Part shown: in pieces, positions 1-12,100 of the stretch
Layout of the letters: the number at the start of each line of letters is the position of its first letter
How positions within the stretch are numbered: position 1 is the first letter of the stretch
NCBI GenBank assembly: GCA_964019055.1
Contig: OZ025209.1
Location: 1,988,197 to 2,052,196 of the forward strand
Length of the DNA stretch: 64,000 bases
Source of the DNA: Anthopleura xanthogrammica
Lineage: Eukaryota; Cnidaria; Anthozoa; Actiniaria; Actiniidae
Direction: 5' to 3'
The notes under the pieces: model-generated
What the model was told of the DNA's origin: nothing
Seen by the model: the letters and a program-made list of their open reading frames with translations, nothing else
Databases searched by the model: none
Position numbers and translations under genes: made by a program

Positions 1-512
1 TGTAGTGCATAAAGGGAATTTATATATGGTATTTTTATATTAGGTTTTAAAGGAAAATCAAAACCAAATCTGCTGAAGCAAGAGACGTCAAGTTTAGCGT
101 GTCTTCTTAGGATCTTATTTCGAATGTATCTCGATGAAAATAGAAGCGATGCCTGGCCCGAAGTAGAAGCGATGATCATCAGGTATGTTAATGTCTAGGG
201 ATATTGCGTTAGGTGAAGCTAATATTTTACTTCGAAACCGCGGGGAGTGATTGCCCAACTCTCCCGAGCGAGGGGTTTATATATAACGTGTTCGAATGTG
301 CACAAATGTTAACTGAACTTTGTTGAAGCGCTTTTCTTGTTGCTGCGCGATCTCGACAATTTCGAGGTGTCTCTATTTTTGGCTCCTGTCAATTAAAAGT
401 TTACTAACTCAAATTTGAAGGACTGAAGACAATATGAGTAAATGAGCTTCCTTGTTTTGACGAGGTTAGCACTTAATGGCAAGTGGCTAACAAAACTGTT
501 GTCCTCATTCCA

Positions 513-705
513 CGATCCAATTGGAATTTAGAAGTTGATTTTTGTGGAGGGAGGAAAAACGGAGAAAAACCCTCGAAGCACAGGAGAGAACCAACTAGAA
601 ACTCTACTCACATGATGGTGAGTCTAGGGATTGAACCCATGACCACAGCAGTAAAAGGTGTTGGATTAGCAGCGCGCACCATCCATGCTTTCCTAATGTG
701 TCGCG
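513..705 (-). repeat. SINE-like dispersed repeat, copy A
   Basis: On the minus strand it contains a tRNA-type B box (GGTTCAATCCC, about 630-640), then a conserved core that appears on the plus strand as GGAGGGAGGAAAAAC...GAGAAAAACCCTC. The same core recurs near 8840, 9280, 18415 and 21010. A tRNA-derived SINE is the simplest reading; the short ORF across it is not a gene. Confidence 0.55.
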
Positions 706-1073
706 TGCGTAGTTGTTTGGGCTCGCAGAAACCTAGAAATGATTTGAAATGAGAAGGCAACGGATTTCGTTCCCAATACCTTTTTTTATGCGTCTTCATA
801 TTACTTACTTCAAATATTCTTGTTTTCAGACTCTGTCGTGAATCACTATCATATTACCTGTCTCTTGAATCATCTAGTCATCGCGAAGCTTGGAGCTCTC
901 TTTTACTTCTATTCTTAAACCGCATATTAAGACTTCAAGACGACAGGGTAAGCTGCACACACAAATTAACACCCCTCGCCTACCCCCTAGGGATAATACT
1001 GATAGCCACTGTTTGAAAGGAGGAAGGGTTTGTTGGTATTATTAACCACGGCGTGGAGGGGAGGATAAGATGT

Positions 1074-1144
1074 GCGATTTTATCCCGAATTTCTCACCTT
1101 TAGTTTGATTAAAACAAAAGGTGAGAAATTCGGGATAAAATCGC
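1074..1144. repeat. Perfect 28-bp inverted repeat (hairpin)
   Basis: Arms 1074-1101 and 1117-1144 are exact reverse complements around a 15-nt AT-rich loop. It is probably a small MITE or foldback remnant. Confidence 0.85.
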
Positions 1145-2192
1145 ATGCGCACTGAAAACAATTCTTAAACTTTGAACTGGCTTATGGTGGGTATTTGCTG
1201 AGAAAGAGGCTAAAGCCCCCTAGCCTCCCCTCCCCCTTCTTCGCAGTCTATACTTTATTAGTATTGCGTTCCTTTTCAGTTCAAGGTCCATCTGAAGTCA
1301 TACTACCCCATGTTATGTGACCTGATGTTACTGGACCTGAAGATCGAACTAAGGACCATCCTTCGTACCATGTTCCAGAGAATAGGACCAGTGTTTGGTA
1401 TCTGTGACTCACAACATTCCAGTTAGCCGATTCACTATCAATCAATATTAATATTGTGATTGAATGACTTATCAATCTATGTAAGACATCACCCTGCCCC
1501 AACCCACCCTCCTGAGTACCGAATTGTCATTGCTTGAACGAGGCTGTGGATGAGTAGTTTTTACAAAAATTGTTCCAAACGCGATAGAAAATGCGACAAT
1601 TAAAACTTCCTGTCGGCTCTTCGTAGATTTGTGGTGTTTTACATAGATTGATAAAAGATCACGCTTTGGTTACCATGGTGATTTGTGAAATGGAATTGTA
1701 GATTTTTAAAAAATAGTCGCCTTTCAGGATCGTAGAAATGTAAACTTTGCCAATTTGTTGAGCCATGCAACCTCACAATCCATTACAAGGTAACTTCGAA
1801 TTTCCCGCATTTTTCCCCTAATAATTCTTAGAAATCATGCGAAAACACTCCATTGATTCCAAAGACCTGAACATTATCTATTATTACTACAAATACGTTA
1901 CAAAAAATTCTCAACCCACAATCCCTTGCGAATAGCCATAAGCTGCGCGCTATGAATTGTGGGTTCATTAAATAATGCATGCTAATATTCGTTACGTTGG
2001 TAGTCTTTTGAAGCAACTTACTCGACACTTAACGGGCTGCGGAATCAAGGTACAGCCCAGTGAATGTAAAAGAACTAAATAAACAACAAGACAAAGATAG
2101 TCGTGGTTTATTGAAATAAAATGGTCACAGAAAGGAAGCAAAATCATGAAACTTGTGTGACGTCATTAGCGCTTTCCACGGATGACGTCACG

Positions 2193-2292
2193 ATGGTGCA
2201 TTATGGGATTGAAATGCGGACAAGCAAAGCCCAAATATTGACCTTCCTTGTAACTGAAGCATGTCCGAATTTCGATCCCACAATGCTTTAGT
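2193..2292. repeat. Foldback repeat (MITE-like)
   Basis: Imperfect arms GCATTATGGGATTGAAAT (about 2198) and its inverted partner ending near 2286 enclose about 45 bp. A related GGGATTGTGGG-type arm occurs at 38246-38389. Confidence 0.6.
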
Positions 2293-2795
2293 AACCGTGT
2301 CCATTAAACGAAAAACTGTTCACAATGGTCAGCGGTTGATTGCCGGATGTGAAACTCTGTTTCCCGATCAGGGTTTTCAAACACCAGAAACCAATCAATA
2401 GACATTCGAGAATGACGACTACTTTCCGAAGTTCGAAGGAGAACTGGTGAAGATTTCATACAGAAAGGAATTGTGGGATTGAATGAAGTCTTTGGAAGAC
2501 AATCGCAAGGTAGAAGTTGGACGTGAATTTCATTACGTATAATTAAAAGTAAAAATTGCGAATCTGATAGAACCTGAGACAGTGCTTGATTCTCATAGAT
2601 TGGATTTTGAGTACGTGTTGAAACAAAGTCGAGCTAGCCGTATTCCAAAGTAAGTACAAAAGATCGCGGCAAAAATCCTATGTACAATTAAGAAGGCAAG
2701 ATATGTACGTCGGCCGGTGCAACTTGCTCTACGCCACTCCTCCCCTTCTCACGTCTTACTGAGGAGGGGAGGGGTGGGGGAGAGAATGGAAACTG

Positions 2796-3175
2796 ATAGA
2801 ATTCTACTCTAGTCTGCTAGGAAAGGTATATATGTTCAGTTTAGTCACCTTCCTTCCCCTCTCGTCTACTTACTAAGGTTCCCAAGGGTCGGGTGGTGAT
2901 TGTAGGATTCTAAAGTCTAGTATAGTATGGTAAGAAAGGTATATGGGGTCTGATTAGTCACCTCCTCTCTCGTCTACTTACTAAGGGTTGGATGGGTGTG
3001 TGTGGTAGGGGAGGGGAGGGGAGGGGGTGATAGGATTCTAAAGTCTAGTTTAGTTTGGTAAGAAAGGTATATGGGGTCGTCTACTTACTAAGGGTTGGGT
3101 GGTGGTTGTGTGTGTAGGGGAGGGGGTGATAGGATTCTAAACTTTAGTTTAGTCTGGTAGGAAAGGCACATGTGG
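2796..3175. repeat. Degenerate tandem repeat overlapping the ACSS stop codon
   Basis: Four copies of a block ending in [CT]GGTA[AG]GAAAGG start near 2796, 2907, 3035 and 3133, with spacing of about 113, 128 and 99 bp. The last copy includes the final ACSS codons and the TAA at 3149-3151. GA/GT-rich filler lies between copies. Confidence 0.75.
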
Positions 3176-6100
3176 CCTTCCTTCAAACAGACTAGTCACT
3201 ACAGCTGGATCATAGATAGTAGACAAGTCTCCTGTTTCGTGATCATTCTTGGCTACCTGACGTAGAATGCGTCTCATAATCTTGCCTGATCTGGTCTTGG
3301 GTAGGATTGGTGCGCTCTGAATCACATCGGGTGTAGCAAAAGGACCGATCCTCAGGCGAACTAAAAGGCGGCAAAAAATACAATCCTGTTACTATTGAGT
3401 TTAAAAATACATTTCACCCTTTACTCTTTAACTAATGGAGATTATGCTCTTAGTCTGGTTCTCACTTGCGATGAAATTGTATTGGGTGTCGGAAGCAGGC
3501 TTATAACTGGCTGGAAAACGGAACCGGAATCGTAGTCGGAGGCGCGTCGGAGGCGGAATCGGAAGGTCGGAGGTTTTCTTTTGCTTGGCTTTTGCTTACG
3601 ATTACAATGAGCGGTTTTCACGCATGAACTTGCTTCCGATTCCGATTCCGATTCAATCGCAAGTGAAAACCGGTTTTTATGCTTGATAAAGAGCTATTGG
3701 AAGTTCCTCAGTCTGTTCTCATAAGGGGTTCGCCTTGCGCCTTACGCCTGTTTAAAGACTTCATCCACACTTATCTAGATCCAAGCCATGGTTGCGCAAC
3801 CAGAGCGGTTGTGTGTACGTGTGGAGGTAATAAGATCTTACCTTTTGACTTCAGCTCTTTAATAAGGTCATCGCTCATCACTGCATCCTATCAGAACAAA
3901 ACATTAAATGTTAGATTAATCTACGAACAACTGAAAGTAACAATCTATAAAAAAAATGGAATTCTGTGTGAGTATCATGGTAATACTAGCAGCGAGAGCA
4001 CTAGTCTCTCTCTAGTGTGACCCGAGATCGATCCCTGAACTGGGCGCCATACTTGAGTGGAATTGCATGCTGATTCCCCCCTCTGCTACCAGGGTATTTT
4101 CCGGGCTTTTAGGTTTTTCTACTTCCGCGATGAACTACAATTGATTCTGGAGTCGGAGTCAGAATCGGAAGCAGCTCATGACGAAGTTAAAACCAGAAAA
4201 CAGTGGGAAGCGCGTCAGAAGCGGAATCAGAAGGTTTCCTTTTCTTTGCTTGTGCTTACGCTTATGAAGAGCGGTTTGAATGCAATTTCACACATGAACT
4301 GCTTCCGATTCCGTCGCAAGTGAAAACCAGGCTTTAGGAAAATCTCAGTCTGCGTAGCGGCGTTTTGGGGGTGGGGGTGGGGGGGGGGGGAGAGGGAGTA
4401 GGGAGGGGAGGGGAACTTCCTCTTCCCCTCCCCCAAAGCGCCACTACGCAGGCTAAAAATGTCCGTAGATCTAGACGTACCTCCATCAGGGACACAAAAC
4501 AGTAGATTCCTTCACCCTTTTCTTTATGAGGGCATGAAACCTACATAAAAACAACCCATGGTCAGCGGTAAGTCATTTAGTGGTACCTCATTGGATAAGA
4601 TCGAGCCAATAGGATTTGTATGCAGTCCGGGATGAGAGTGTTGTGTGAACAACTCTAACAGCAACTGCGCAGAATATAGGATCAAACTACAGACGTGATA
4701 GAGTTCTTTGCAGACTGCACTGACATCATGGTATTGAAAGAGTCAGTTACGAAGAATAGAGTGATCTGATTGGATCATAAGCGGTCAATATGACTGTTAC
4801 TCCATAGGGATACCTACCACAGCTGCTTCACTGACAGCGTCATGTTCGACTAGTGCACTCTCAACCTGAGCAGTGGACAAGAGGTGACCAGACACATTCA
4901 TGCAGTCATCTGTACGACCAGTCACCCAGAACATACCGTTCTCATCTCGCTTACATCCTAACACAACAAACAAATATATGTTCTTTTAGCACTAAGATAG
5001 TGGAATAAGGTAAACAACAGTCATGATGAGGGTAGTGTGCACTAATATGCCATCTGACGCTCATCACTGTGGTGGTATTCAATCCCTGGAATCACCATTA
5101 GAGTAGAGTTGGTACCAACGGTGCAGGTAATGATGGTGATGATAATAATGGTGGTGGTGATGAATGTAATGGTGATGATGATGATGGTGATTATAATAAT
5201 GGTAATGATGATGGTGATGATAATAATGATGGTGATGATAATAATGATGGTAATGATGATGGTGATGATAATAATGATGGTGATGATAATAATGATGGTA
5301 ATGATGATGGTGATGATAATAATGATGGTGATGATAGACTAATATTGTTTATCTCACATGCATTTTTTCTAAATCTAAGCCCAATTATTTCAATATTAAT
5401 CTTCAATACCAAATCCAGATCGAATTCCTAATCTTCAAATTTCATGAATATGTTATTTCATCAACTATTGAGCTAATTTTATTATCTTTTTATACGTTTT
5501 TCTTTCCACTCGTGCTTATTCATATGTCTTGCCGAATTTTTCATCATAGTGTCTATGTCGTGTTTGCCGGGGATGGGAAATCGCGTTCTGTTGCTACCCA
5601 GAGTCATCTCCTGTTCTGGGGGACGAACTTATCGAAATGCATTTATTTACCTGCATTTCAGTTTGTTTGTCCCTCTGAGTTGTCGGGGTGGCGGCAGGAT
5701 GCGGTTCTCTATCACCGGTACTATCAATATTATGTTACAATATATATATACATTTTATTATAGAGTAGTTTAGATAGTATAGATTAGTATTTTTCAGATG
5801 AAGAGCCACCGAGTGGATATGCTGAAATAAAGTCGTTATTATTATTATTATTATTATATTATTATGATAGTGGTGATGATGATGATCAAGATGATGGTGA
5901 TGATGATATTGATGATGATAATAATAGTGATGATGATGGTGATGATGATGGTGATGATGATGATGATAGTGGTGATGATGATGAAAATGATGATAGTGAT
6001 AGTGTTAATAATGATGAATGGCTATAATACAAGCTATATCTTACTCACCATCACCAGTCAGATAATAGCCTTTAAACTTGGAAAAGTAGACATTCTCAAA

Positions 6101-9100
6101 TCTACTGTGATCATTGTAGATTGTACGGGCCATGCCAGGCCATGGACGCTTCAATGCCTGGAATAATGTACAAACATCAATCAACCAATCAACCAACCAA
6201 CCAATCAATCAATCAATTAATCAACCAACCAACAACGACTTAAATCAGACCAGAGGTTATTTCAGGATTCAATCCGTGAGTTCGTCTGATGCCCTGACTT
6301 AGATCAGCCCAGAGGATATTTCAGAGTTTGATCTATGAGTTGGCCATGCCCTGACTTAGATCAGCCCAGAGGTTGTTTCAGGGTTTGATCTGTGAGTTAG
6401 CTGTGCCCTGACTTAGATCAGCCCAGAGGTTGTTTCAGGGTTTGATCTGTGAGTTAGCTGTGCCCTGACTTAGATCAGCCCAGAGGTTGTTTCAGGGTTT
6501 GATCTGTGAGTTAGCTGTGCCCTGACTTAGATCAGCCCAGAGGTTGTTTCAGGGTTTGATCTGTGAGTTAGCTGTGCCCTGACTTAGATCAGCCCAGAGG
6601 TTGTTTCAGGGTTTGATCTGTGAGTTAGCTGTGCCCTGACTTAGATCAGCCCAGAGGTTGTTTCAGGGTTTGATCTGTGAGTTAGCTGTGCCCTGACTTA
6701 GATCAGCCCAGAGGTTGTTTCAGGGTTTGATCTGTGAGTTAGCTGTGCCCTGACTTAGATCAGCCCAGAGGTTGTTTCAGGGTTTGATCTGTGAGTTAGC
6801 TGTGCCCTGACTTAGATCAGCCCAGAGGTTGTTTCAGGGTTTGATCTGTGAGTTAGCTGTGCCCTGACTTAGATCAGCCCAGAGGTTGTTTCAGGGTTTG
6901 ATCTGTGAGTTAGCTGTGCCCTGACTTAGATCAGCCCAGAGGTTGTTTCAGGGTTTGATCTGTGAGTTAGCTGTGCCCTGACTTAGATCAGCCCAGAGGT
7001 TGTTTCAGGGTTTGATCTGTGAGTTAGCTGTGCCCTGACTTAGATCAGCCCAGAGGTTGTTTCAGGGTTTGATCTGTGAGTTAGCTGTGCCCTGACTTAG
7101 ATCAGCCCAGAGGTTGTTTCAGGGTTTGATCTGTGAGTTAGCTGTGCCCTGACTTAGATCAGCCCAGAGGTTGTTTCAGGGTTTGATCTGTGAGTTAGCT
7201 GTGCCCTGACTTAGATCAGCCCAGAGGTTGTTTCAGGGTTTGATCTGTGAGTTAGCTGTGCCCTGACTTTGATCACCCCAGAGGTTGTTTCAGGGTTCAA
7301 TCTGTGAGTTAGCTGTGCCCTGACTTTGATCACCCCAGAGGTTGTTTCAGGGTTTGATCTGTGAGTTAGCTGTGCCCTGACTTTGATCAGCCCAGAGGTT
7401 GTTTCAGGGTTTGATCTGTGAGTTAGCTGTGCCCTGACTTAGATCAGCCCAGAGGTTGTTTCAGGGTTTGATCTGTGAGTTAGCTGTGCCCTGACTTAGA
7501 TCAGCCCAGAGGTTGTTTCAGGGTTTGATCTGTGAGTTAGCTGTGCCCTGACTTAGATCAGCCCAGAGGTTGTTTCAGGGTTTGATCTGTGAGTTAGCTG
7601 TGCCCTGACTTAGATCAGCCCAGAGGTTGTTTCAGGGTTTGATCTGTGAGTTAGCCATGCCCTGACTTAGATCAGCCCAGAGGTTGTTCCAGGGTTTGAT
7701 CTGTGAGTTAGCCATGCCCTGACTTAGATCAGACCAGAGATTATTTCTGAGCTCATGATCACGTGATACCTACCAGATATCCCTCACAAGGACCTTCCAT
7801 CTCTTTCCCCTCTTCATTGATCACCACAGGCTCAATACCAAAGAATGGAAAGCTCTACAATTAAAAACTAACCATTAGTAACCTTGAACTCTGATCATCA
7901 GCTACTGTTCATCATCTATACTCACTGTTGCACCTGGTCTCATGGGCGTTGCTCCTGGCATTGGTGTGATTACGTGACCCCCCTGGATGAGAAGCAAAAT
8001 AATGGTTTAGTCATAAATTAGACTGATTCCATAAGTCATAGTTTTCGCTCATTTGTGGGTGAAGGTTGCTCAACTAGCGTGAGCGTCTGCAAACTCAGAC
8101 ATTTCAACTGCTTGTTGTGAAATTGGTTTTGTTTTTGCTGTCATCAATCAAAACTAATCAGTCGGTATCTTTTATATTTTTGACTGGCTGCAGTGAAAAA
8201 AAAAATTCCCAAAGGGCAACTCGCAACTACCAAGTTCGCAGAATATTAAGAATTGCAGTAAGAGACCAAATTGGCTAATGCATTGCTATATATGTTTTGA
8301 CCCAATTCAAAACCTTTAGGAATATAAACTTTTGTTTCAAAACATTTTTCACATGATATCAAAATACAAAAGACAAAGAATCTTATTCCCAAAAGATTTG
8401 AGTTGGGTCAGAACATACATAGCAATGTGTTAGCCAATTTGGTCTATTCCTACTTTCTTCCATCTTAATCCAAGAGCATATAGGGATAGTTGAAGTATAC
8501 ACCTACAGTCTCTGTCTGCCAGTATGTATCCACTATGGAGCATTTCTCATGACCGACGACATGATAGTACCACAGCCACGCCTCAGGGTTAATAGGTTCA
8601 CCTACTGTACCGAGAATCCTCAGACTACTGAGATCATGCCTGGAGAAGAGATAAAAATAGTAATGGGAGGATTAGTTAAGCACCCTATCATCCCCTTCAC
8701 AGGACTTCATTTAATAATCATTTACTATCTTTAGAATAGATGTTTCATAATCATTCTGAAAATAGAATGAAATCAAAGATCACTTGCAGTGGCATTTCCG
8801 AGAGAGGCTCTTCTTCAACTGATTCACTGAAAACTTTTTCTGGAGGGAGGAAAACCAGAGAACCAGGAGAGAAAACCTCAAAGCATATGGAAGAAAGACT
8901 GTACTCACATAAACTCCCATTTAAAACTGGGGCATATTGGTAAGAGGTCCCCATCATTGCTTCCCATAGCAAAGGGACATTCTGCCAGTCATCTTGGTCA
9001 ACATAACAAGACACAAATGACAACTATTTTGTCAGATTCAGCTAAGTAAGTCAGGTATGAAAATATGCAAAAAATGAGATCAAAATGGATTTACTGGTTT

Positions 9101-12100
9101 GTTACTTACTTCTCAATCTCATGTTTGAACTTCATCAAAGCCCTGATGGCAGTTGGTGCAGTGTAGAACTTCTGAACCTTGTATTTATCAACTATTTCCC
9201 AAAAACGTCCAGCATCAGGGTAGAATGGAGTGCCTTCAAACTAAACAGATATGGTATGGTCATGTTTGGATTTGAGGGTTTTTCCCTGGGTTCTCCAGTT
9301 TTCCGTCTAATAGATGAATATCTTAAACTAGCCAGAGTTTTCTAAATTTCATTTAAGCCAAGTGAACATTTTACAAATTACTATCGATCTATTAATGGTA
9401 GTTTAAGCCACTTGCAGAGAATTTTGCTCAGTTACTGGAGCATTGTTTGATCTCTGACCCTTAATGAAAACCCTGTTTCCATCATATTGAAAAACTGGCA
9501 TTGCAACATGATTTGGTGCGCATCCTACTCATTACTGGTTTTCTGAACAAACTCAGGAAGACCAATGAAATCCAAATGGTATTTTTTAACAAAATCACTG
9601 GTATCTCCATGAAATATTTCAAATTTTAAAAATCGAATGGATGTAAGGGTGACTTTCTATTGATAATGAAGTTTCTATCTAACTTTTATTTTATTTTATT
9701 TTTATTTTATTATTATTATTTTTTTAATTATTATTCCTCCTGCCTTTTTTTACATTTTCAAAGAATTTGCAAACCTAATAAATATTGTTTCTATCTAACT
9801 TACCAATACACTAGTAGCACCCATTGCCATGGGGCCGTACGTGATGTAACTATGACCAGTAATCCATCCAATATCAGCAGTACACCAGTATATCTCACCA
9901 GGATGATAATCGAATGTATATCTGTCAACCAAATATATCATCATTATTTAATGAATAAAAGAGCTCCTTCCATGCTCTGTTTAGTAATAAAGCACGCAGG
10001 AAGTGACGTAAGCATGAAAGAAGTGTGACAGGAAGCATGAGCCATAGGTAAGTGCTTCTCACACTTCTTGAGTACTTGTCCTAAAATTTCTAGCTTTTTA
10101 AATAGGGGAATAGGTTAAGGGAATTTGAAAGAAGATTGAAGGTTCTCCAATTTTTCAAAAACCCCTCTCCTGTCACTCAGTGGTTAGAGTACCTGACCAG
10201 TACTGAACGTCCAAGGTTAAACTATGCCAGGAACTCAGAATTTTTTCCAAAAAAAAAAAAAAAAAAATGCTTTATGATACATTATAGGAACTCAGGAACT
10301 CAGAATTTTTTCCCCAAAAAAAAAAAAAAAATGCTTCATGATACATTATAGGAACTCAGGAACTCAGGAACTCAGAATTTTTTCCAAGAAAAAGAAAAAG
10401 CTTTATGATACATATATATTATTTGAGCAATGTACGAACCCTTCTACTGTTATTAAATGAGTGGTACCTTACATTTGGAAGAGAAAAGAAAGGGTATATT
10501 ATTCTTTTTTACTTACTTAAAAGTGAGTGCTGTGTAAAGCATGTAGCCACCTGTTGTGTGAGTCAAACCTTTCGGCTTTCCTGTTGAGCCACTAAAACAT
10601 AGACATATCATTACGTTAACACTTTGATATCACATCCAACAGTAGACTTTCAAAAGTCCTTCTTAGCGGCCCCCCGCACGAAGGACTTTTTCCTCTTGCA
10701 GCGCGCCAAATTTACTGGTTGATTTTTCAACCGGAGGCATGGTTTCTGTATGTTTGACAGCTTTTCACATATCACATGACATTTCGCGTCATATACGTCA
10801 TGGATAATATATCACAACCAGTCTGTCGAGCATTTTGTACTTCTGAAATGATTAAAGTTGGAAGAGAATGTAAAATACGAACAGAACAATGTAAGAGATG
10901 TTATATGACTGGTAAAAAATGCTTTGCAACACAAAAGTTCAAAAACAGTTTTAAATCTTAGTTATGAACATTTCTCTAGGTGAGTATAATTTTTATATAT
11001 ATTCATCTGAGTAACTGTGGGTGTATTGATATAGTATATACCTTGTGTATAACATAAAGAGAGGGTCTTCGGCATCAACCCAGACTGCCTCATGCTTGTC
11101 GCTTGCTGTGGCCATCAAGTCATGGTACCAACAGTCTACGTTATCATCAAAGGAGGTCTTGAAAAGGAAATTAATTTGTGTTTAAAAATGAACGATTGTG
11201 CTATAGTTGTCTGGGGATAAACAAATATTGTTTGTTTATTTTTGTAGAGATGGACAGAAAGTAGAATAAATGATGGATGGATGGATGGATGGGTGGGTGG
11301 ATGGATGGATGGGTGGGTGGGTGGATGGATGGATGGAAGGAAGGAAGGAAGGAAGGAAGGAAGGAAGGAAGGAAGGAAGGAAGGAAGGAAGGAAGGAAGG
11401 AAGGAAGGAAGGAAGGAAGGAAGGAAGGAAGGAAGGAAGGAAGGAAGGAAGGAAGGAAGGAAGAATGGATGGATGGATGGATGGATGGGTGGGTAGGTGG
11501 CTGGCTGGCTTCAAAAAGAAATATATATCTACTAATAATTATTCATGATACATACACTCAAACTTTTACAAGGTCGTTTTGGAGGAGGACTATCTGCTGT
11601 GCCATTTTCAGCTGGTTTGGTTGCTCCCAGATGCTGGACTACAATGCAGGTCTCAACCGTGAAACCCCTAAACAAAGTATGAAAATTATCCATCAATAAA
11701 ATACACATTGTCTCAGATGTTATTGTACATAGGGATAACCATAATATGTGCGTTTGTTTCTTCGCACATGTAGTCTTTGAATCATTTGAATCCTGACATG
11801 TCGCAAGCAAAACCCAAACAAACAAACATGAATGAAAATACACAATAAAATAATGAGGATTTATTATAAGAATCATTATAAGAATCATCAACTGAAGGTA
11901 TTTTCCCTAGAAACTGACAAACTCTTAGATTTACCTTTCGGTACAGATTTTCTTGGCATCATCAGAGATTTCTTTCAAGTCAATCATTTTAAGACCTCTA
12001 TATGAAGCATCTGTAAACCAAGGATCAAGAAATAAATAATAAATAATTATTGAATCATATCATGTTTGGAAAGACAGTGTTTACCGTTTTGTTTCACATT

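Larger units (their letters stand above)
1..3148. other. Left-edge spacer and probable ACSS 3' UTR
   Basis: No gene recognised. It holds a SINE-like copy (about 513-705), a perfect hairpin (1074-1144), imperfect inverted repeats near 1915-1968 and 2193-2290, and GA-rich degenerate tandem repeats (2760-3175). A minus-strand AATAAA at about 2108-2113 could end the ACSS transcript, but this is uncertain. Confidence 0.5.

Noticed and set aside
483..752. Plus-strand 89-residue ORF as a gene
   Set aside because: It lies across a SINE-like repeat whose core occurs several times in the window.
5109..5342. Met/Val/Ile-rich ORF that looks like a membrane protein
   Set aside because: It is a translation of a GAT/AAT repeat inside an ACSS intron.
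6240..7745. CRISPR-like array of regular repeats
   Set aside because: The units are contiguous with no unique spacers, and lie in a eukaryotic intron. It is a minisatellite.
8751..9023. Minus-strand ORF in ACSS intron (90 codons) as a coding exon
   Set aside because: It covers a dispersed repeat. The flanking exons 9110-9240 and 8507-8639 join directly in phase with the expected family sequence.
11236..11699. ORFs with Lys-Glu-Gly-Arg or Pro-Ser-Phe-Leu repeats
   Set aside because: They are translations of the GGAA/GGAT microsatellite, open in several frames on both strands.
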